Below are positions 9,830-20,500 of a stretch of DNA of 59,059 bases, piece by piece. The stretch is taken from positions 1 to 59,059 of the forward strand of contig JAVVPF010000019.1 of NCBI GenBank assembly GCA_036655895.1. The letters run 5' to 3'. Position 1 is the first letter of the stretch. Every line of letters starts with the position of its first letter. A model generated the notes under the pieces. It saw only the letters and a program-made list of their open reading frames with translations. It had not been told where the DNA came from and ran no database searches. A program made the position numbers and the translations under genes. The DNA comes from Cloacibacillus sp. Lineage in GTDB: Bacteria; Synergistota; Synergistia; Synergistales; Synergistaceae.

Positions 9830-10728
9830 CAGCGAACGCCTCCTTTTTCAAATTTGTCAAATTTTCCCAACAGCGGATGTCCCATCTCTTCGCGCTGGCG
9901 CACGTAGGCCTGGCAGCAGGCGGAGGCGAGCGCTCTGACGCGGCCTATGTAGCCGGTGCGCTCCGTGACGCTTATCGCGTTTCTTGCGTCAAGCAGGTTG
10001 AAGGAATGCGAGCATTTCAGGACGTAATCGTAGGCGGGCAGCACGAGCCCTGATTCGAGGACGCGTTTTGACTCCGCCTCGTAGCGGTTGAAGAGGTCAA
10101 AGAGCATGTCGGTGTCCGCTATTTCAAAGTTGTAGGTGGAGTGCTCCACTTCGCCCTTGTGATGCACGTCGCCGTAGGTGACGTTTCCGACCCATTCGAG
10201 GTCGTAGACGTTGTCCACCTTCTGCACGAACATCGCTATGCGTTCTATGCCGTAGGTCAGCTCAGAGGGGACCAGCTCCATGTCTATGGAGCCCATCTGC
10301 TGGAAGTAGGTGAACTGCGTCACTTCCATGCCGTCGAGCCAAACCTCCCAGCCAAGCCCCCACGCGCCCGTGGTGGGATTTTCCCAGTCATCCTCAACGA
10401 ATCTGATGTCATGCTCATCGGGGTTGATGCCAAGTTCCCGGAGGCTTTCTATGTACAGCTCCTGTATGTTTTCAGGAGCCGGCTGGATGATCACCTGATA
10501 CTGGTAATAATGCTGGAGTCTGTTCGGATTTTCGCCGTACCTGCCGTCTGTCGGCCTTCTTGAGGGCTCGACATAGGCGATGCGCCACGGCTCGGGGCCG
10601 AGCACCCGAAGGGTCGTCGCCGGGTTCATGGTACCGGCTCCCTTTTCCATGTCGTATGGCTGCTGAACGACGCATCCCTGCGAAGCCCAAAAATGTTCAA
10701 GGCGCATAATGATTTCCTGAAAATTCAC
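9829..10728 (-). CDS. glyQ: Glycyl-tRNA synthetase alpha subunit
   Basis: This is the catalytic subunit that activates glycine. The family N-terminus [18 protein letters not shown] and the motif [17 protein letters not shown] are clear. A GTG start at 10728 is preferred: AAAGGAGG lies 9 bases upstream (10738-10745), and the protein then aligns with the family from its first residues, giving 299 residues. The ATG at 10761 would add 11 unlikely residues and place the Shine-Dalgarno sequence inside the gene. It is 47 bases after the recO stop. Confidence 0.96.
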   Translation of the reverse strand: MNFQEIIMRLEHFWASQGCVVQQPYDMEKGAGTMNPATTLRVLGPEPWRIAYVEPSRRPTDGRYGENPNRLQHYYQYQVIIQPAPENIQELYIESLRELGINPDEHDIRFVEDDWENPTTGAWGLGWEVWLDGMEVTQFTYFQQMGSIDMELVPSELTYGIERIAMFVQKVDNVYDLEWVGNVTYGDVHHKGEVEHSTYNFEIADTDMLFDLFNRYEAESKRVLESGLVLPAYDYVLKCSHSFNLLDARNAISVTERTGYIGRVRALASACCQAYVRQREEMGHPLLGKFDKFEKGGVR

Positions 10729-10775
10729 TTGCCGCTGCCTCCTTTGACAATGTTGCCTCATTTATTCGTGTTATT

Positions 10776-11486
10776 TTAGCGCATATTTCTAAAAAATGGC
10801 GACAATTTTTTTAAATTATTGATAAAGAGATTTTTTTCACACTGTCCGCGCGCCCAGAGTATGAAATTTTCATGCGACAGCGCAACGGCCAAGCGCAGTT
10901 CCGCCAGCTCCTGCTGCGTTACAGGGGAGCCGCCGCGCGCGCAGGAGGGGCAGAGCAGCCCTTCGCCCGTAAATACGGCGCCTTCCGAAAAGAGCCTGCC
11001 GCAGTCGGAGCAGAGGTCAAGCGACGGCGCGATTCCGAACAGATTCATCAGCTTCCATGTGTATCTAAATTCCGTGATGTGAGCGGGCGCCTTTTCTTTT
11101 AGCTGAACGAGCGCGCTCCAGAGCATTCGCAGCAGCGCGTCGTTTTCGCAGTCGACGGGCGTCTCCTTCGCCGTCAGCTTGTAAAGCCGCAGCGCGCACA
11201 GCAGCGCCGCAGCGTCGGTGCGCAGACAGAGAAAATCTTCTTTTACCTCGACGCTCTGCAAATATAATTTTGTCGGGCTTTGGTAGAGCGAGAACTCGCC
11301 CCAGACGAGCGGCTCCGTGCCGCCTCCGAAGCGGTTCTTCGACGAGGCCGCCGGCGCGCCGACCCACCTTGCGCCAAATTCCCTCATAAAAATAAGAAGG
11401 GACTGCCCCTCACGGGAGGCATCCCTTCTGAGCAGTACCGTTCCTGTTTTTTTATAATATCCCTGCGGAAGACGCTCGGGCGTCAA
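10776..11486 (-). CDS. recO: DNA repair protein RecO
   Basis: RecO works with RecR and RecF to load RecA on SSB-coated gaps and anneals complementary strands. The 236-residue protein has an N-terminal OB-fold-like region and a four-cysteine zinc motif (LCSDCGRLF and LLCPSC, about residues 158-181). Its start overlaps the era stop by four bases (ATGA), the same era-recO order found in many bacteria. The overall sequence is divergent, but the zinc motif and context agree. Confidence 0.88.
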   Translation of the reverse strand: MTPERLPQGYYKKTGTVLLRRDASREGQSLLIFMREFGARWVGAPAASSKNRFGGGTEPLVWGEFSLYQSPTKLYLQSVEVKEDFLCLRTDAAALLCALRLYKLTAKETPVDCENDALLRMLWSALVQLKEKAPAHITEFRYTWKLMNLFGIAPSLDLCSDCGRLFSEGAVFTGEGLLCPSCARGGSPVTQQELAELRLAVALSHENFILWARGQCEKNLFINNLKKLSPFFRNMR

Positions 11487-12400
11487 TTATTGTACCCCAG
11501 CCAGCGCAGTTCCTGAGGAGACTTCCTCCACCCCGGCTTCACCTTGACCCACATCTGGAGATAGACCTTGTGCCCGAATTTTTCTTCAAGCTCGCGCCTC
11601 GCCTCGCTGCCTATCTGTTTGAGCTTCTCACCGTTCTTGCCGATGATTATGCCCTTTTGTCCCGGCTTGTCGACGACTATCGTCGCGCGTATCTCGCAGA
11701 CCTTCATCTCGGGGAACTCGTCGGGGCTTTTAAATTCGTCGATTATGACGGCTACGCTGTGCGGAACTTCGTCGTCCGTGTGACGGAATATCTTTTCGCG
11801 TATCACTTCGGAGGCGAGAAAGCGCTCCGTCGTGTCGGCGAGCTGATCCTCCGGGTAGATGGCGGGCTGCTCTGGAAGATGTTCCGCTATGGCCGCCGCA
11901 AGCTCGTCAAGGCCGCGCCTGTTGTTCGCAGATACCGGTACGACGGCGGCAGGCGTGATGAACTCTTCGTATAGGGCGGCCGCCTTTTTGTAGTCGTCGG
12001 CGTTTGCCAGCTTGTCTATTTTATTGACGGCGAGCACCACAGGCACCGGCGAGTGCGCGAGGACTTCCAGTATCAGCTTGTCCTGTTCGCTCACCTCGCG
12101 ATCCTGGGCTTCGACCGCGTAACAGACTACGTCGACCTGCCCTAGCGCCTCTTCGGCCTCTTTCATCATGAACTCGCCAAGCGCGTGCCTCGGCACGTGT
12201 ATGCCCGGCGTGTCGACAAATACTATTTGTTCGTCGGCGTTGGTGTAGATGCAGCGCACGGCGTTGCGCGTAGTCTGAGGTTTGGGCGAGACCGCCGCCA
12301 CCTTTTCCTTGATAAGCGCGTTTATTATCGACGATTTGCCGACGTTCGGACGTCCCAGAAGAGCGGCAAAGCCGCTTCTGAATTTCTTTTCTTCGCTCAT
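11483..12400 (-). CDS. era: GTPase Era
   Basis: Era is an essential GTPase that binds the 3' end of 16S rRNA and assists 30S assembly. G1 GRPNVGKSS, G3 DTPGIH and G4 NKID are present in the first 130 residues. A C-terminal KH domain contains GQKGIIIGKNGEKLKQIG. The length of 305 residues is standard. GGGAG precedes the start. It sits with ybeY, cdd and recO in a ribosome maturation and repair operon. Confidence 0.97.
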   Translation of the reverse strand: MSEEKKFRSGFAALLGRPNVGKSSIINALIKEKVAAVSPKPQTTRNAVRCIYTNADEQIVFVDTPGIHVPRHALGEFMMKEAEEALGQVDVVCYAVEAQDREVSEQDKLILEVLAHSPVPVVLAVNKIDKLANADDYKKAAALYEEFITPAAVVPVSANNRRGLDELAAAIAEHLPEQPAIYPEDQLADTTERFLASEVIREKIFRHTDDEVPHSVAVIIDEFKSPDEFPEMKVCEIRATIVVDKPGQKGIIIGKNGEKLKQIGSEARRELEEKFGHKVYLQMWVKVKPGWRKSPQELRWLGYNN

Positions 12401-12404
12401 AATT

Positions 12405-12818
12405 TCACTCCCTGTCCAGCGAGAAGGATAGCGGGAGCAATTCCTTTAGGGAATATATCTCCGGCCCCTTCGGCCCTTTTAAGATGATTTTCATATCGGG
12501 ATTGAACTCCGAAAGAAACTGTCTGCACGCTCCGCACGGCGGGCAGAAGGCGTCGTTCGGCCCGGCTATCGCGGCCGCTATCGGGCGCCTGTGGCCGCGC
12601 GCCACGGCTGCCGCCATAGCGTTTCTTTCCGCGCACAGGGAAAGTCCATAGCTTGCGTTTTCGACGTTGCAGCCCGAAACCGTTTCGCCGCCTTCAAAAA
12701 GCAGCGCGGCTCCGACGGAAAAACCGGAGTACGGCGCGTAGGCCGCGGCTCGCGCCCTCTCGGCCGCCGCGGCCAGCTTTTTTATCTCAGCTTCGCACAG
12801 TTCGCGTTCCGCGTTCAT
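12405..12818 (-). CDS. cdd: Cytidine deaminase
   Basis: It hydrolyses cytidine/deoxycytidine to uridine in pyrimidine salvage. The zinc site is seen as CAERNAMAAA (Cys plus catalytic Glu) and PCGACRQFL (two further Cys), the small tetrameric three-cysteine type. The start at 12818 overlaps the ybeY stop by one base (TAATG) and yields 137 residues, the family norm. An upstream ATG at 12863 would add 15 residues lying inside ybeY. Confidence 0.95.
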   Translation of the reverse strand: MNAERELCEAEIKKLAAAAERARAAAYAPYSGFSVGAALLFEGGETVSGCNVENASYGLSLCAERNAMAAAVARGHRRPIAAAIAGPNDAFCPPCGACRQFLSEFNPDMKIILKGPKGPEIYSLKELLPLSFSLDRE

Positions 12819-13312
12819 TAAAGCTCTTCGACTCTTTTTACAAGAGCCTCCTGCGCCAGCCACATACGGTTTTTTTCATCTTCGTCCGCGTGGTCGAAGC
12901 CTATCAGATGCAGAAAGCCGTGGCATATTACGAGTATCGTTTCGCTCTTCTCGCTTTTGCCGATCTCGTCGGCGTTCTTTTTCACGATCTCGGGGCAGAC
13001 GATGATGTCTCCCAATGTCAGAGTCGACCAGTCTGTCGGAGGTTCAAAGTTCCCGTCCTCATTCTCCCACATCGGAAATGAGAGTACATCGGTGGGGCCC
13101 GCAACGTCGCGGTATTCGTCGTTCATATCCGCCATCTGCGCCTCGTCCACAAAGGTGAGAGATATCTCCGCCTCTTCGGCCGCCGCGGGAAGCGGCTTGT
13201 TCTCGCTCAGATATTCGCCTATCGCCTCTTCGATCTTTTTTATCGTCTCATTGCAGCAAAAGTTTGTCTCCGCAGCCGAAGCTATTTCTCCGCAGTAAAT
13301 GGTAGCCTTCAT
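12818..13312 (-). CDS. ybeY: Endoribonuclease YbeY (rRNA maturation)
   Basis: YbeY is a single-strand RNase needed for 16S 3' end maturation and ribosome quality control. The zinc-binding motif HGFLHLIGFDH with three histidines is intact near residues 130-140. The length is 164 residues. Its start overlaps the stop of the upstream pgpH-like gene by four bases (ATGA). The order phoH-pgpH-ybeY-cdd-era-recO is a widely conserved arrangement. Confidence 0.96.
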   Translation of the reverse strand: MKATIYCGEIASAAETNFCCNETIKKIEEAIGEYLSENKPLPAAAEEAEISLTFVDEAQMADMNDEYRDVAGPTDVLSFPMWENEDGNFEPPTDWSTLTLGDIIVCPEIVKKNADEIGKSEKSETILVICHGFLHLIGFDHADEDEKNRMWLAQEALVKRVEEL

Positions 13313-15459
13313 GACGCTGTTCCCTCCTTTTTGATATCCGCCGCGGCCTCAGCGGCTTCGGCGTCGAAGACTGGCAGGTAGCTGCCGTTTTCTTCTTCCG
13401 CCGCCTTTTTGAGCCGGGCCTCTTTTTCTATTTCTTTTATGTCCTTCACCTCGCGTGAATGGTAGGTGGAGCGGAAGACGTCCATAAAGGCCTCCGTTAT
13501 CTTCGCCATCTCGCGCATCGTAAAGTCTACTTCGTTGAGCTGGCCGCTCTCCAGTTTGCTTCGTATGACCTGATTGATAAAGTCATAGAGCTCCCTGTCG
13601 CTTTCAAAGGGCTTGTTGCGCGCCTTTATCGCGGCCTCAACGGAGTCCGCGAGCATGACGAGCGCCGATTCGCGCGACTGAGGGCGCGGCCCCGGATATT
13701 TGAACTGCTCCTCCGTCACGTTTTCGCCGAGCGCCTTTGCCTTCTCATAGAAATAACGCTGTATCGTAGTGCCGTGATGTTCGCTTATAAAGCGCCTCAG
13801 CGCCTTTGGAAGGTTAGTCTGCGCCGCTATCTCAAGCCCGTCCTTCACGTGCGATATGAGCACCTGTCCAGAAAGCGCGGGCGGCAGATGGTCGTGGATA
13901 TTGACGCCGGGGCGCTGGTTTTCGACGAAATACTGCGGGTTCTTCAGTTTGCCGATGTCGTGGTAATAGGCGCCGGCGCGCACGAGCAGGCCGTTCATGT
14001 GCAGTTTGTCCGCCGCGGCCTCGGCGAGCGTGGCCACCATCAGTACGTGGTTATAGGTGCCGGGCGCCTCCATCTGGAGCCTCTTTATCAGAGGCTGCGA
14101 GGGATGGCTAAGTTCAAGCAGGCGCAGCGGCGAGAGGACGTCGAAAATATTTTCCCAGAGCGGCAGCAGCGCAACGACGATGGCGCCCCATACGGCGCTG
14201 TAGAGCACGGCGCTCAGCACGAGGTTGTATGTGAAGTAGAGCCCCAGCCCCCAGTGGACGCATACGGAGACTGCGCCAAGGCCGAGGCCCAGAACGAAAA
14301 GGTTGCGCCATATCGTGATGCGGTGGTTCGGCGGGTCGATGAAGAGTATGCGCCCCATGCCGGCAGAGAAGGCCGCAAGCAGACAGCCCAGGCAGACCAT
14401 GCCGGGGTTTGTGCCGAAGGCGAGCAGCACGCTGATGACGCCGCCGCCAAAGATGATATGAAATGAAAGCGATACGGGGAGCGTGAGGCAGAGCCATCCG
14501 GTGAGGCCCAGCACAGCCATGGAGTAGCCGCCGCCTACGCGCGCGAAGGCTACTTCAAGCGTCCATACGACGGAGAGCACGACCGCGATGTATATCCATT
14601 CGCGCATCGGAAGTTTTTCGCGGAGGCCGCCCGCTATCCAGACCGGCCAAAAGCTCCATATAACAATGGCGCCTATGATGAAGAAAAGGTGTTTCCACGG
14701 GAAGGCGGCATCCGGGTAGCCCTGCGAGACGAGCAGCTTCGCTATCGACGGTGTGACGGGCTGCCCCTTCTGCACCAGCACCGCGCCGGGACGTATCTCT
14801 TTGACGACCGCCGGTATCTGCGCGGCTACGTCGTCCTTTAATTTCTGCACCATTTCGCCGTCGGAGGCAAGCGACGGGTTCATGAGCACGTCGAGCATCT
14901 GGAAGGCGACGTTCCGTTCGGCCTGAGTGAGCGGCGTCTGACGCAGATATTTCCAGATAAGCGTCGTCTGCTGATCCCTGTCGGTGGATTCGTCGCGCAC
15001 CTTCGCGCCTATCGAAAGGGCCGCCGCTATTATCGCCTTTTTGGAGGCCGCGCTCTGCTTGTCGAATATATTGAGAAGCGGACCGCTGAACAGCCTCGGA
15101 TATTCTCCGTTTTGGAGCTGTTCAAGGCGGCGGGTCACCTCGGCCGCTATTTTTTCGTCCTGCACCATTACGTCTATTATGCGCGAGGCGGCGCGCTGGC
15201 GAAGCTCGAGCGTCGCCGCGCGGTCCTCGTACCGCTGGGAGGTGAGCGCGAAATAGGTCCGCGTGGAGGGAAGCCCTACCTGGTAGTTTTCCCTCCTGTC
15301 GAACATGTACCAGTTGATGCTGACAAGCAGCACCGCGACCACGACAAGGATGGCCCGGAAAATTATGTAGGGTCTGTTTTCCGGCCTGAAAGCGAACTCG
15401 CCAGTGAGTTCATTTATTTTACTTATTATCAGACTGCTTTTCTGGTCTCCGTCTGTCAT
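13309..15459 (-). CDS. pgpH: 7TM-HD phosphohydrolase, PgpH-type cyclic-di-AMP phosphodiesterase
   Basis: A 716-residue membrane protein with a first membrane helix near residues 30-50, then a large extracytoplasmic 7TMR-HDED region (about 55-270). Seven membrane helices follow (about 270-470), then a cytosolic HD domain with HPSQPLIKR, NHVLMVA, YYHDIGKL and EHHGT. In Listeria and Bacillus this family degrades c-di-AMP to pApA; that function is inferred here and fits the cdaA operon 15 kb away. The start overlaps the phoH end by 41 bases. The C-terminus is Glu/Ala-rich. Confidence 0.93.
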   Translation of the reverse strand: MTDGDQKSSLIISKINELTGEFAFRPENRPYIIFRAILVVVAVLLVSINWYMFDRRENYQVGLPSTRTYFALTSQRYEDRAATLELRQRAASRIIDVMVQDEKIAAEVTRRLEQLQNGEYPRLFSGPLLNIFDKQSAASKKAIIAAALSIGAKVRDESTDRDQQTTLIWKYLRQTPLTQAERNVAFQMLDVLMNPSLASDGEMVQKLKDDVAAQIPAVVKEIRPGAVLVQKGQPVTPSIAKLLVSQGYPDAAFPWKHLFFIIGAIVIWSFWPVWIAGGLREKLPMREWIYIAVVLSVVWTLEVAFARVGGGYSMAVLGLTGWLCLTLPVSLSFHIIFGGGVISVLLAFGTNPGMVCLGCLLAAFSAGMGRILFIDPPNHRITIWRNLFVLGLGLGAVSVCVHWGLGLYFTYNLVLSAVLYSAVWGAIVVALLPLWENIFDVLSPLRLLELSHPSQPLIKRLQMEAPGTYNHVLMVATLAEAAADKLHMNGLLVRAGAYYHDIGKLKNPQYFVENQRPGVNIHDHLPPALSGQVLISHVKDGLEIAAQTNLPKALRRFISEHHGTTIQRYFYEKAKALGENVTEEQFKYPGPRPQSRESALVMLADSVEAAIKARNKPFESDRELYDFINQVIRSKLESGQLNEVDFTMREMAKITEAFMDVFRSTYHSREVKDIKEIEKEARLKKAAEEENGSYLPVFDAEAAEAAADIKKEGTAS

Positions 15460-16417
15460 AGTCTTCGTAAGCCCTCACGATCCTCTGGACTATCTCATGG
15501 CGCACGACGTCTCCGTCGTTGAGCCTTATAAACGACACTCCGGGGATATCTTTTAAAATGTTCTGCACCACTTTAAGCCCGGATTCCTTTGAACCGGGAA
15601 GGTCCACCTGCGTGATGTCTCCGGTGATGACCGCTTTTGAACCGAAGCCCAGGCGCGTCAGGAACATCTTCATCTGCTCCGGCGTCGTGTTCTGAGCCTC
15701 ATCCAGGATTATAAAGCTGTCGTTGAGCGTGCGTCCCCTCATGTATGCAAGCGGCGCAAGCTCTATCACTCCCTTATCGAAATAGCGGTCGAACTTCTCC
15801 GCAGGGAGCAGCTCGTAAAAGGCGTCATAAAGCGGACGCAGATACGGCGCTATTTTATCGTTCAGGTCGCCGGGCAGATAGCCCAGCCTTTCGCCCGCCT
15901 CAACTACGGGGCGGACCAGGATTATCCTGTTTACCTTGGCTGATTTCAGATAGGCCACCGCCTGCGCCACCGCAAGATAGGTCTTGCCTGTGCCAGCGGG
16001 GCCTATGCCGAAGGTGATGTCGTTGTCGCGTATCGCCGCGATGTATCCCTTTTGGCCCGGAGTGTACGGGCGGATAGCCTTGCCTCGGTTGCTGACGCAT
16101 ACAATATCGTTATATAGAGAGCGAAGGTTGACGGTCTCGCCCTTCTGGATGCTGTTTAGGCCGTAACGTATCTCAGCGCTGTTGAACTTGTGCCCGGAGA
16201 GCGAAAGCTCCGCGTACTGCACAAGCAGGTTCTCAAGCTTTTTTACAAGCTCTTCGTCGTCGCCCTTTATCGAGAGAGAGCTGCCCCGCGCAAAAATCTT
16301 TACGGGGAAGCTCTGTTCGACAAGGCGGAGTATCTCTTCGTGCTCCGCGAGAAGGCGGACGACGGACTCGTCTGTAAGCGAGAGGAGCGTCTCTGCCTCC
16401 TGATTTGTTTCCTTCAT
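15419..16417 (-). CDS. phoH: PhoH-like ATPase
   Basis: A cytosolic P-loop ATPase of the PhoH/YbeZ family, genetically and often physically linked to YbeY in RNA metabolism. Walker A is GPAGTGKTYLAV and Walker B FIILDEAQN. An N-terminal KH-like region (about residues 1-110) precedes the ATPase. The length of 332 residues is typical. The Shine-Dalgarno sequence is weak, and it follows the NifU-like gene by 15 bases. Confidence 0.95.
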   Translation of the reverse strand: MKETNQEAETLLSLTDESVVRLLAEHEEILRLVEQSFPVKIFARGSSLSIKGDDEELVKKLENLLVQYAELSLSGHKFNSAEIRYGLNSIQKGETVNLRSLYNDIVCVSNRGKAIRPYTPGQKGYIAAIRDNDITFGIGPAGTGKTYLAVAQAVAYLKSAKVNRIILVRPVVEAGERLGYLPGDLNDKIAPYLRPLYDAFYELLPAEKFDRYFDKGVIELAPLAYMRGRTLNDSFIILDEAQNTTPEQMKMFLTRLGFGSKAVITGDITQVDLPGSKESGLKVVQNILKDIPGVSFIRLNDGDVVRHEIVQRIVRAYEDYDRRRPEKQSDNK

Positions 16418-16432
16418 AATTTTAAAGCGCGC

Positions 16433-16675
16433 CTATACCCTTTCGACCTCTTTGACCTCGGGCACTTCGGCTTTGACCGCCTGTTCGACTGTCATGCGAA
16501 GCGTCTCGAGCGCGAAGGGGCAGCTGCCGCAGGCGCCCTCCATAGCAACGTAGAGCGTGCCGGTCGGTTCGTCATATTTGACGAAGGAGCAGTCGCCGCC
16601 GTGTGACTGGAGAGCGGGTGATACGTGGTTGGCAAGTACCTCTTTGATTTTTTCTTCTGTGGTCATTGTTGTCAT
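16433..16675 (-). CDS. NifU C-terminal-like Fe-S scaffold protein
   Basis: A stand-alone NifU C-terminal domain of 80 residues with the CGSC cluster-binding pair (motif GACGSCPFALETLR). Such proteins carry or transfer a 4Fe-4S or 2Fe-2S cluster. GGAGG lies 8 bases before the ATG at 16675; a second in-frame ATG three codons later is possible. No other Fe-S assembly gene is adjacent, so the client proteins are unknown. Confidence 0.92.
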   Translation of the reverse strand: MTTMTTEEKIKEVLANHVSPALQSHGGDCSFVKYDEPTGTLYVAMEGACGSCPFALETLRMTVEQAVKAEVPEVKEVERV

Positions 16676-16700
16676 TTGCTATTCCTCCGATTGATTTGTT

Positions 16701-17513
16701 TTATTGTTTTTTAGCTTCGTTCCAGAAGCCGTCCAGCTCGTCCAGCGTGAAGTCCTTCCACGGGCGGCCTGACCTTTCAACAGATTTTTCTACCTTGCGA
16801 AAGCGTCCCGCGAATTTTTCGCAGGCCTTGTGAAGATTTATCTCGGGCTCTATCCCAAGATGGCGAGAAAGGTTCACCGCGGCAAAGATAAGATCTCCAA
16901 GCTCTTCGGCCGTTTTATCTTTGTCGCCTGCGGCCATCGCCTCTTTCAGCTCGCAAAGTTCCTCTTCGACCTTCGCCATAACAGGCGACGCGTCGCCCTT
17001 CGGCCAGTCAAAGCCGGGCTTCGCCGCGCGCTCCTGTATACGGTAGGCACGCAGAAGCGCGGGCATCCCGCGCGGGACCCCCGCCATAAGAGAAGAATCC
17101 TCGTCGCGTTCTTTGCGTTCCGCGGACTTTATCTGCTCCCAGTTTTTGAGCACCTCTTCGGTATTTTTTACGCTGACCTCGCCAAAGACATGCGGATGGC
17201 GCCTGATCAGTTTGTTCGTAAGAGTGTCCATTACGTCGCAGACCGTGAAGTCTCCGCGCTCCTCCGCCATGCAGGAGATGAATACCACCTGCAGCATGAG
17301 GTCTCCGCACTCTTCGCACATGTTTGGGATGTTTTCGTTTTCTATGGCCTGTACAAGCTCGTAGGCTTCTTCTATGATATAGCGGCGAAGAGACAGATAG
17401 TCCTGCTCACGATCCCACGGACAGCCGTCCGGCTCGCGCAGGCGCTTCATCACGCCGACAAGTTTCGCAAATTTTTCGCGCGTCGCTTCGGACGCCGCAT
17501 CTTTTCCATTCAT
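16701..17513 (-). CDS. mazG: Nucleoside triphosphate pyrophosphohydrolase MazG
   Basis: It hydrolyses NTPs/dNTPs to monophosphates, a house-cleaning and stress function. It has two tandem MazG domains: the first with CPWDREQDYLSLRRYI and EECGDLMLQVVF, the second with EELCELKEA and EELGDLIFAAVNLSRHLG. The EExxD metal ligands are visible in both. The ATG at 17513 has AGAGGTG 6 bases upstream and gives 270 residues. A GTG three codons earlier is inside that Shine-Dalgarno sequence. Confidence 0.95.
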   Translation of the reverse strand: MNGKDAASEATREKFAKLVGVMKRLREPDGCPWDREQDYLSLRRYIIEEAYELVQAIENENIPNMCEECGDLMLQVVFISCMAEERGDFTVCDVMDTLTNKLIRRHPHVFGEVSVKNTEEVLKNWEQIKSAERKERDEDSSLMAGVPRGMPALLRAYRIQERAAKPGFDWPKGDASPVMAKVEEELCELKEAMAAGDKDKTAEELGDLIFAAVNLSRHLGIEPEINLHKACEKFAGRFRKVEKSVERSGRPWKDFTLDELDGFWNEAKKQ

Positions 17514-17540
17514 CGCGATCACCTCTGTACTGCTATTCTA

Positions 17541-20500
17541 TCAGATTGCCGCCATTTGTTCCTGAATTAATTGCGCAAGTTCTTTGATTCCCGTAAATCC
17601 GCCTGGGCCGATCAATCCGTCGACGCGGCGGCGCCATTTCGGCGGCAGTTCCAGGCGCTCCCACGCGCCGTCTGGAGAGGCGCAAAGCACTATCTCGTAT
17701 TGGCTGCATATCATCTTCGTCACGCCAAGCTCGTAGGCCGCGCCCTTTATGACGGCGGCGTTGAAGAGGAAGTCCAGTTCGTTCGGTATCTTGCCGAAAC
17801 GGTCTTCCGTCTCGGCGCGCAGTTCGAGCACCTCTTCCACGTTGTCGGTTTTTAGCAGCCTGCGGTAGAGCGTGACGCGCAGATTTTCCTGCGGCAGGTA
17901 CGCGGAGGGAATGGAGACGGGAAAGCCTATCTCCATCTGCATTTGCGGCCTGTACTGCCCCTTTATCTTCGCTATCTCTTCGGCGAGCAGGTCGCAGTAT
18001 TTCTGGTAGCCTATCTTGCTTGAATTGCCGTGCTGCGAGATGCCGATCAGGTCGCCCGAGCCGCGTATCTGAAGGTCGCGCTGCGCAAGCCTGTAGCCCG
18101 CGCCAAGCTCGTCCAGCTCAGCTATCGCCTCTAGCCGCTCGCTCGACTCAACTGAGATGCGAGCATCCGGCGGATAAAAGAGAAAGGCGTATGCCTGGTC
18201 CTCGCGCCGTCCTACACGGCCGCGCAGCTGGTACATCTGCGCGAGGCCGAGCTCGTGCGCGTCGTCTACGATAAGCGTGTTCGCGGAGGGGATGTCCAGT
18301 CCGCTTTCTACGATGGTGGTGCAAAGGAGTATGTCAATGCGTCCGCCCGCGAAATCGGTCATCGTCTTTTCAAGAGCCGCCTCTGAAGTCCGGCTGTGCG
18401 CCACCGCTATGTTGAGTTTCGGGAAAAGACGCTTTAACATGACGGCCCTCTCCTGTATATCGCCGATGCGGTTATGGACAAAGAATATTTGGCCGCCGCG
18501 GTTCTTCTCGCGCAGCACGGCGCTCTTCAACAGCTCCTCGGAGAAGGGGCGCACCACGGTTATCACCGGCAGACGCCGCTGCGGAGGCGTCTCAAGTATC
18601 GACATGTCGCGCAGGCCGCTGATAGAAAGAGAGAGCGAGCGCGGTATCGGCGTCGCCGACAGCATCAGCACGTCGACGCCGGGCATCATTTTTTTAAGAT
18701 GCTCCTTGTGCATGACGCCGAAACGGTGCTCCTCGTCTATGACTATCAGTCCAAGTTCTTTGAATCTAACGTCGCCGGTAAGTATCCTGTGCGTTCCAAT
18801 GAGGATGTCGACCTTGCCTTCAGCGAGGTCCAGCACGATTTTTTTCTGGTGCGAGGGCGCTACGAAGCGCGATAGAACCTCTATGCGGATAGGCGTGTTT
18901 GCAAAACGCGCCGTGAATGTCTCAAAATGCTGCTGCGCAAGCAGCGTGGTCGGGGCCATGATCGCGGCCTGACGTCCCGCAAAGACCGCCTTCGCCGCGG
19001 CTCGCAGCGCGACTTCGGTCTTTCCGAAGCCGACGTCTCCCACAATGAGCCTGTCCATCGGCACGGGGCGCTCCATGTCGCGCTCCACGTCGTCTATCGC
19101 CATTATCTGGTCGACGGTCTCTTTGTAGATAAAGCTGTCCTCTATCTCGCGCATCATCTCACGGTTATCGGGGAAGGCGAAGCCGCGGCTCAGCTCGCGC
19201 TCCGCGTATATTTTGACGAGGTCGGCCGCGGCCGCCTCAGCCATCTGCTTTGCCTTCTCGGAGGCGCGCCGCCAGTGCGAGCCTTTCAGGCTGTCCGGCG
19301 CGGCCTCCTGCCCCGGAAGCGGAGACCAGGGGGAAATTTTATGAAATTGCAGTACGGGGATGAGCAGCCTGCGTTCCTCTGCAAAGCGCAGCGCTAAATA
19401 CTCCTGCTCACCGTCCGCCGTCTTTACGCGCTCCGCGCCCTGATAGACGGCGACGCCGTAGTCGTCGTGGACGACCCACTGGCCGGGGATAAGCCCCGCG
19501 CCCCAGTCGTCGGGCGCTCTGTTTTCAACGCCTCGGCGAGCGAGCGTTATGCCAGACAGTTCAAGGTCTGTCATTACGGCCGTCTTTGAAGACTGGTCTA
19601 TGAAGCCTTCGCTCAAAAGCCCCTCCTGCGTTTCAAACCCGTTGACGCGCGCCCATTCGCGGTTGCGCCCGGATTCGGAGACGACGCGGATATCGTAGCC
19701 CTCTTTTTTAAGGGAGAGGCAGTAAAGCTCGACCTCTTTGAGTTTGCCCCGGAAGTTCGGGAACTGCATGACCGGCATACGCGCAGCGCAGTTTTTTACG
19801 TCCTGCATGACGCGCAGGCGCCTGTAGGCGGTAAACGCGCCGCAGAGTTTTTCCCAGTCCTCCCACGGCGCGGCGCCGGCTTTGCCCGGCTCAAGATTTT
19901 TCCAGAGCCATACGGTGTTTTCCGCGGTCATGTCAAGGCCGTGCGGGTCAAAAAATATGACGCGCATATCCTGCGGGAAATAATTTTCTATGACGCTCTC
20001 AGATCTGCTTATGAGGCTTTGGACGGAGGTACGGCCTACGCTGCGCAGACTCTTCTGCGTCTCGGAGACGAAAAATCTTACGCTTTCTATTTCGTCGTCA
20101 AAAAATTCCACGCGGACGGGGTGCATGTCCGAGGGACTGAATATATCGACGATGCTGCCGCGCGCAGCGAATTGTCCCGGCGTCCAGACGAGGTCGCTCT
20201 TTTCATAGCCTTTCTTTGCGAGCCAGTCGATGAGCCGCCCGCGCCCGACCTCTTTCCCGCATTCAAGCTCCATGAAATCCCCGCCGGATGAGAACGGGGC
20301 CATCAGAGAGGCTGGGGTCGCCGCGAGCACTCCGCCCTTGTATTTGAACCGGTCAAGGACGTCGCCGCGTACCACCTTCTGAGCCTCGCTCTTTGAATCG
20401 TCCTCCGACATAAGCAGTTCGGGCAGCACAAGCGCGGAGGGGAAAAGTCCAAGCTCAAGCGCGTCCGCCGCAAAGTCGCGCGCCTGACGCGCATCGGGAA

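Noticed and set aside
10729-10775. T-box leader before glyQ
   Set aside because: Only 47 bases separate recO and glyQ, too short for a T-box; no TGGNACC-type motif is present.
13459-14466. 335-codon open frame antisense to the pgpH-like gene
   Set aside because: It is the complement of a well-supported membrane protein gene and shows no independent coding signs.
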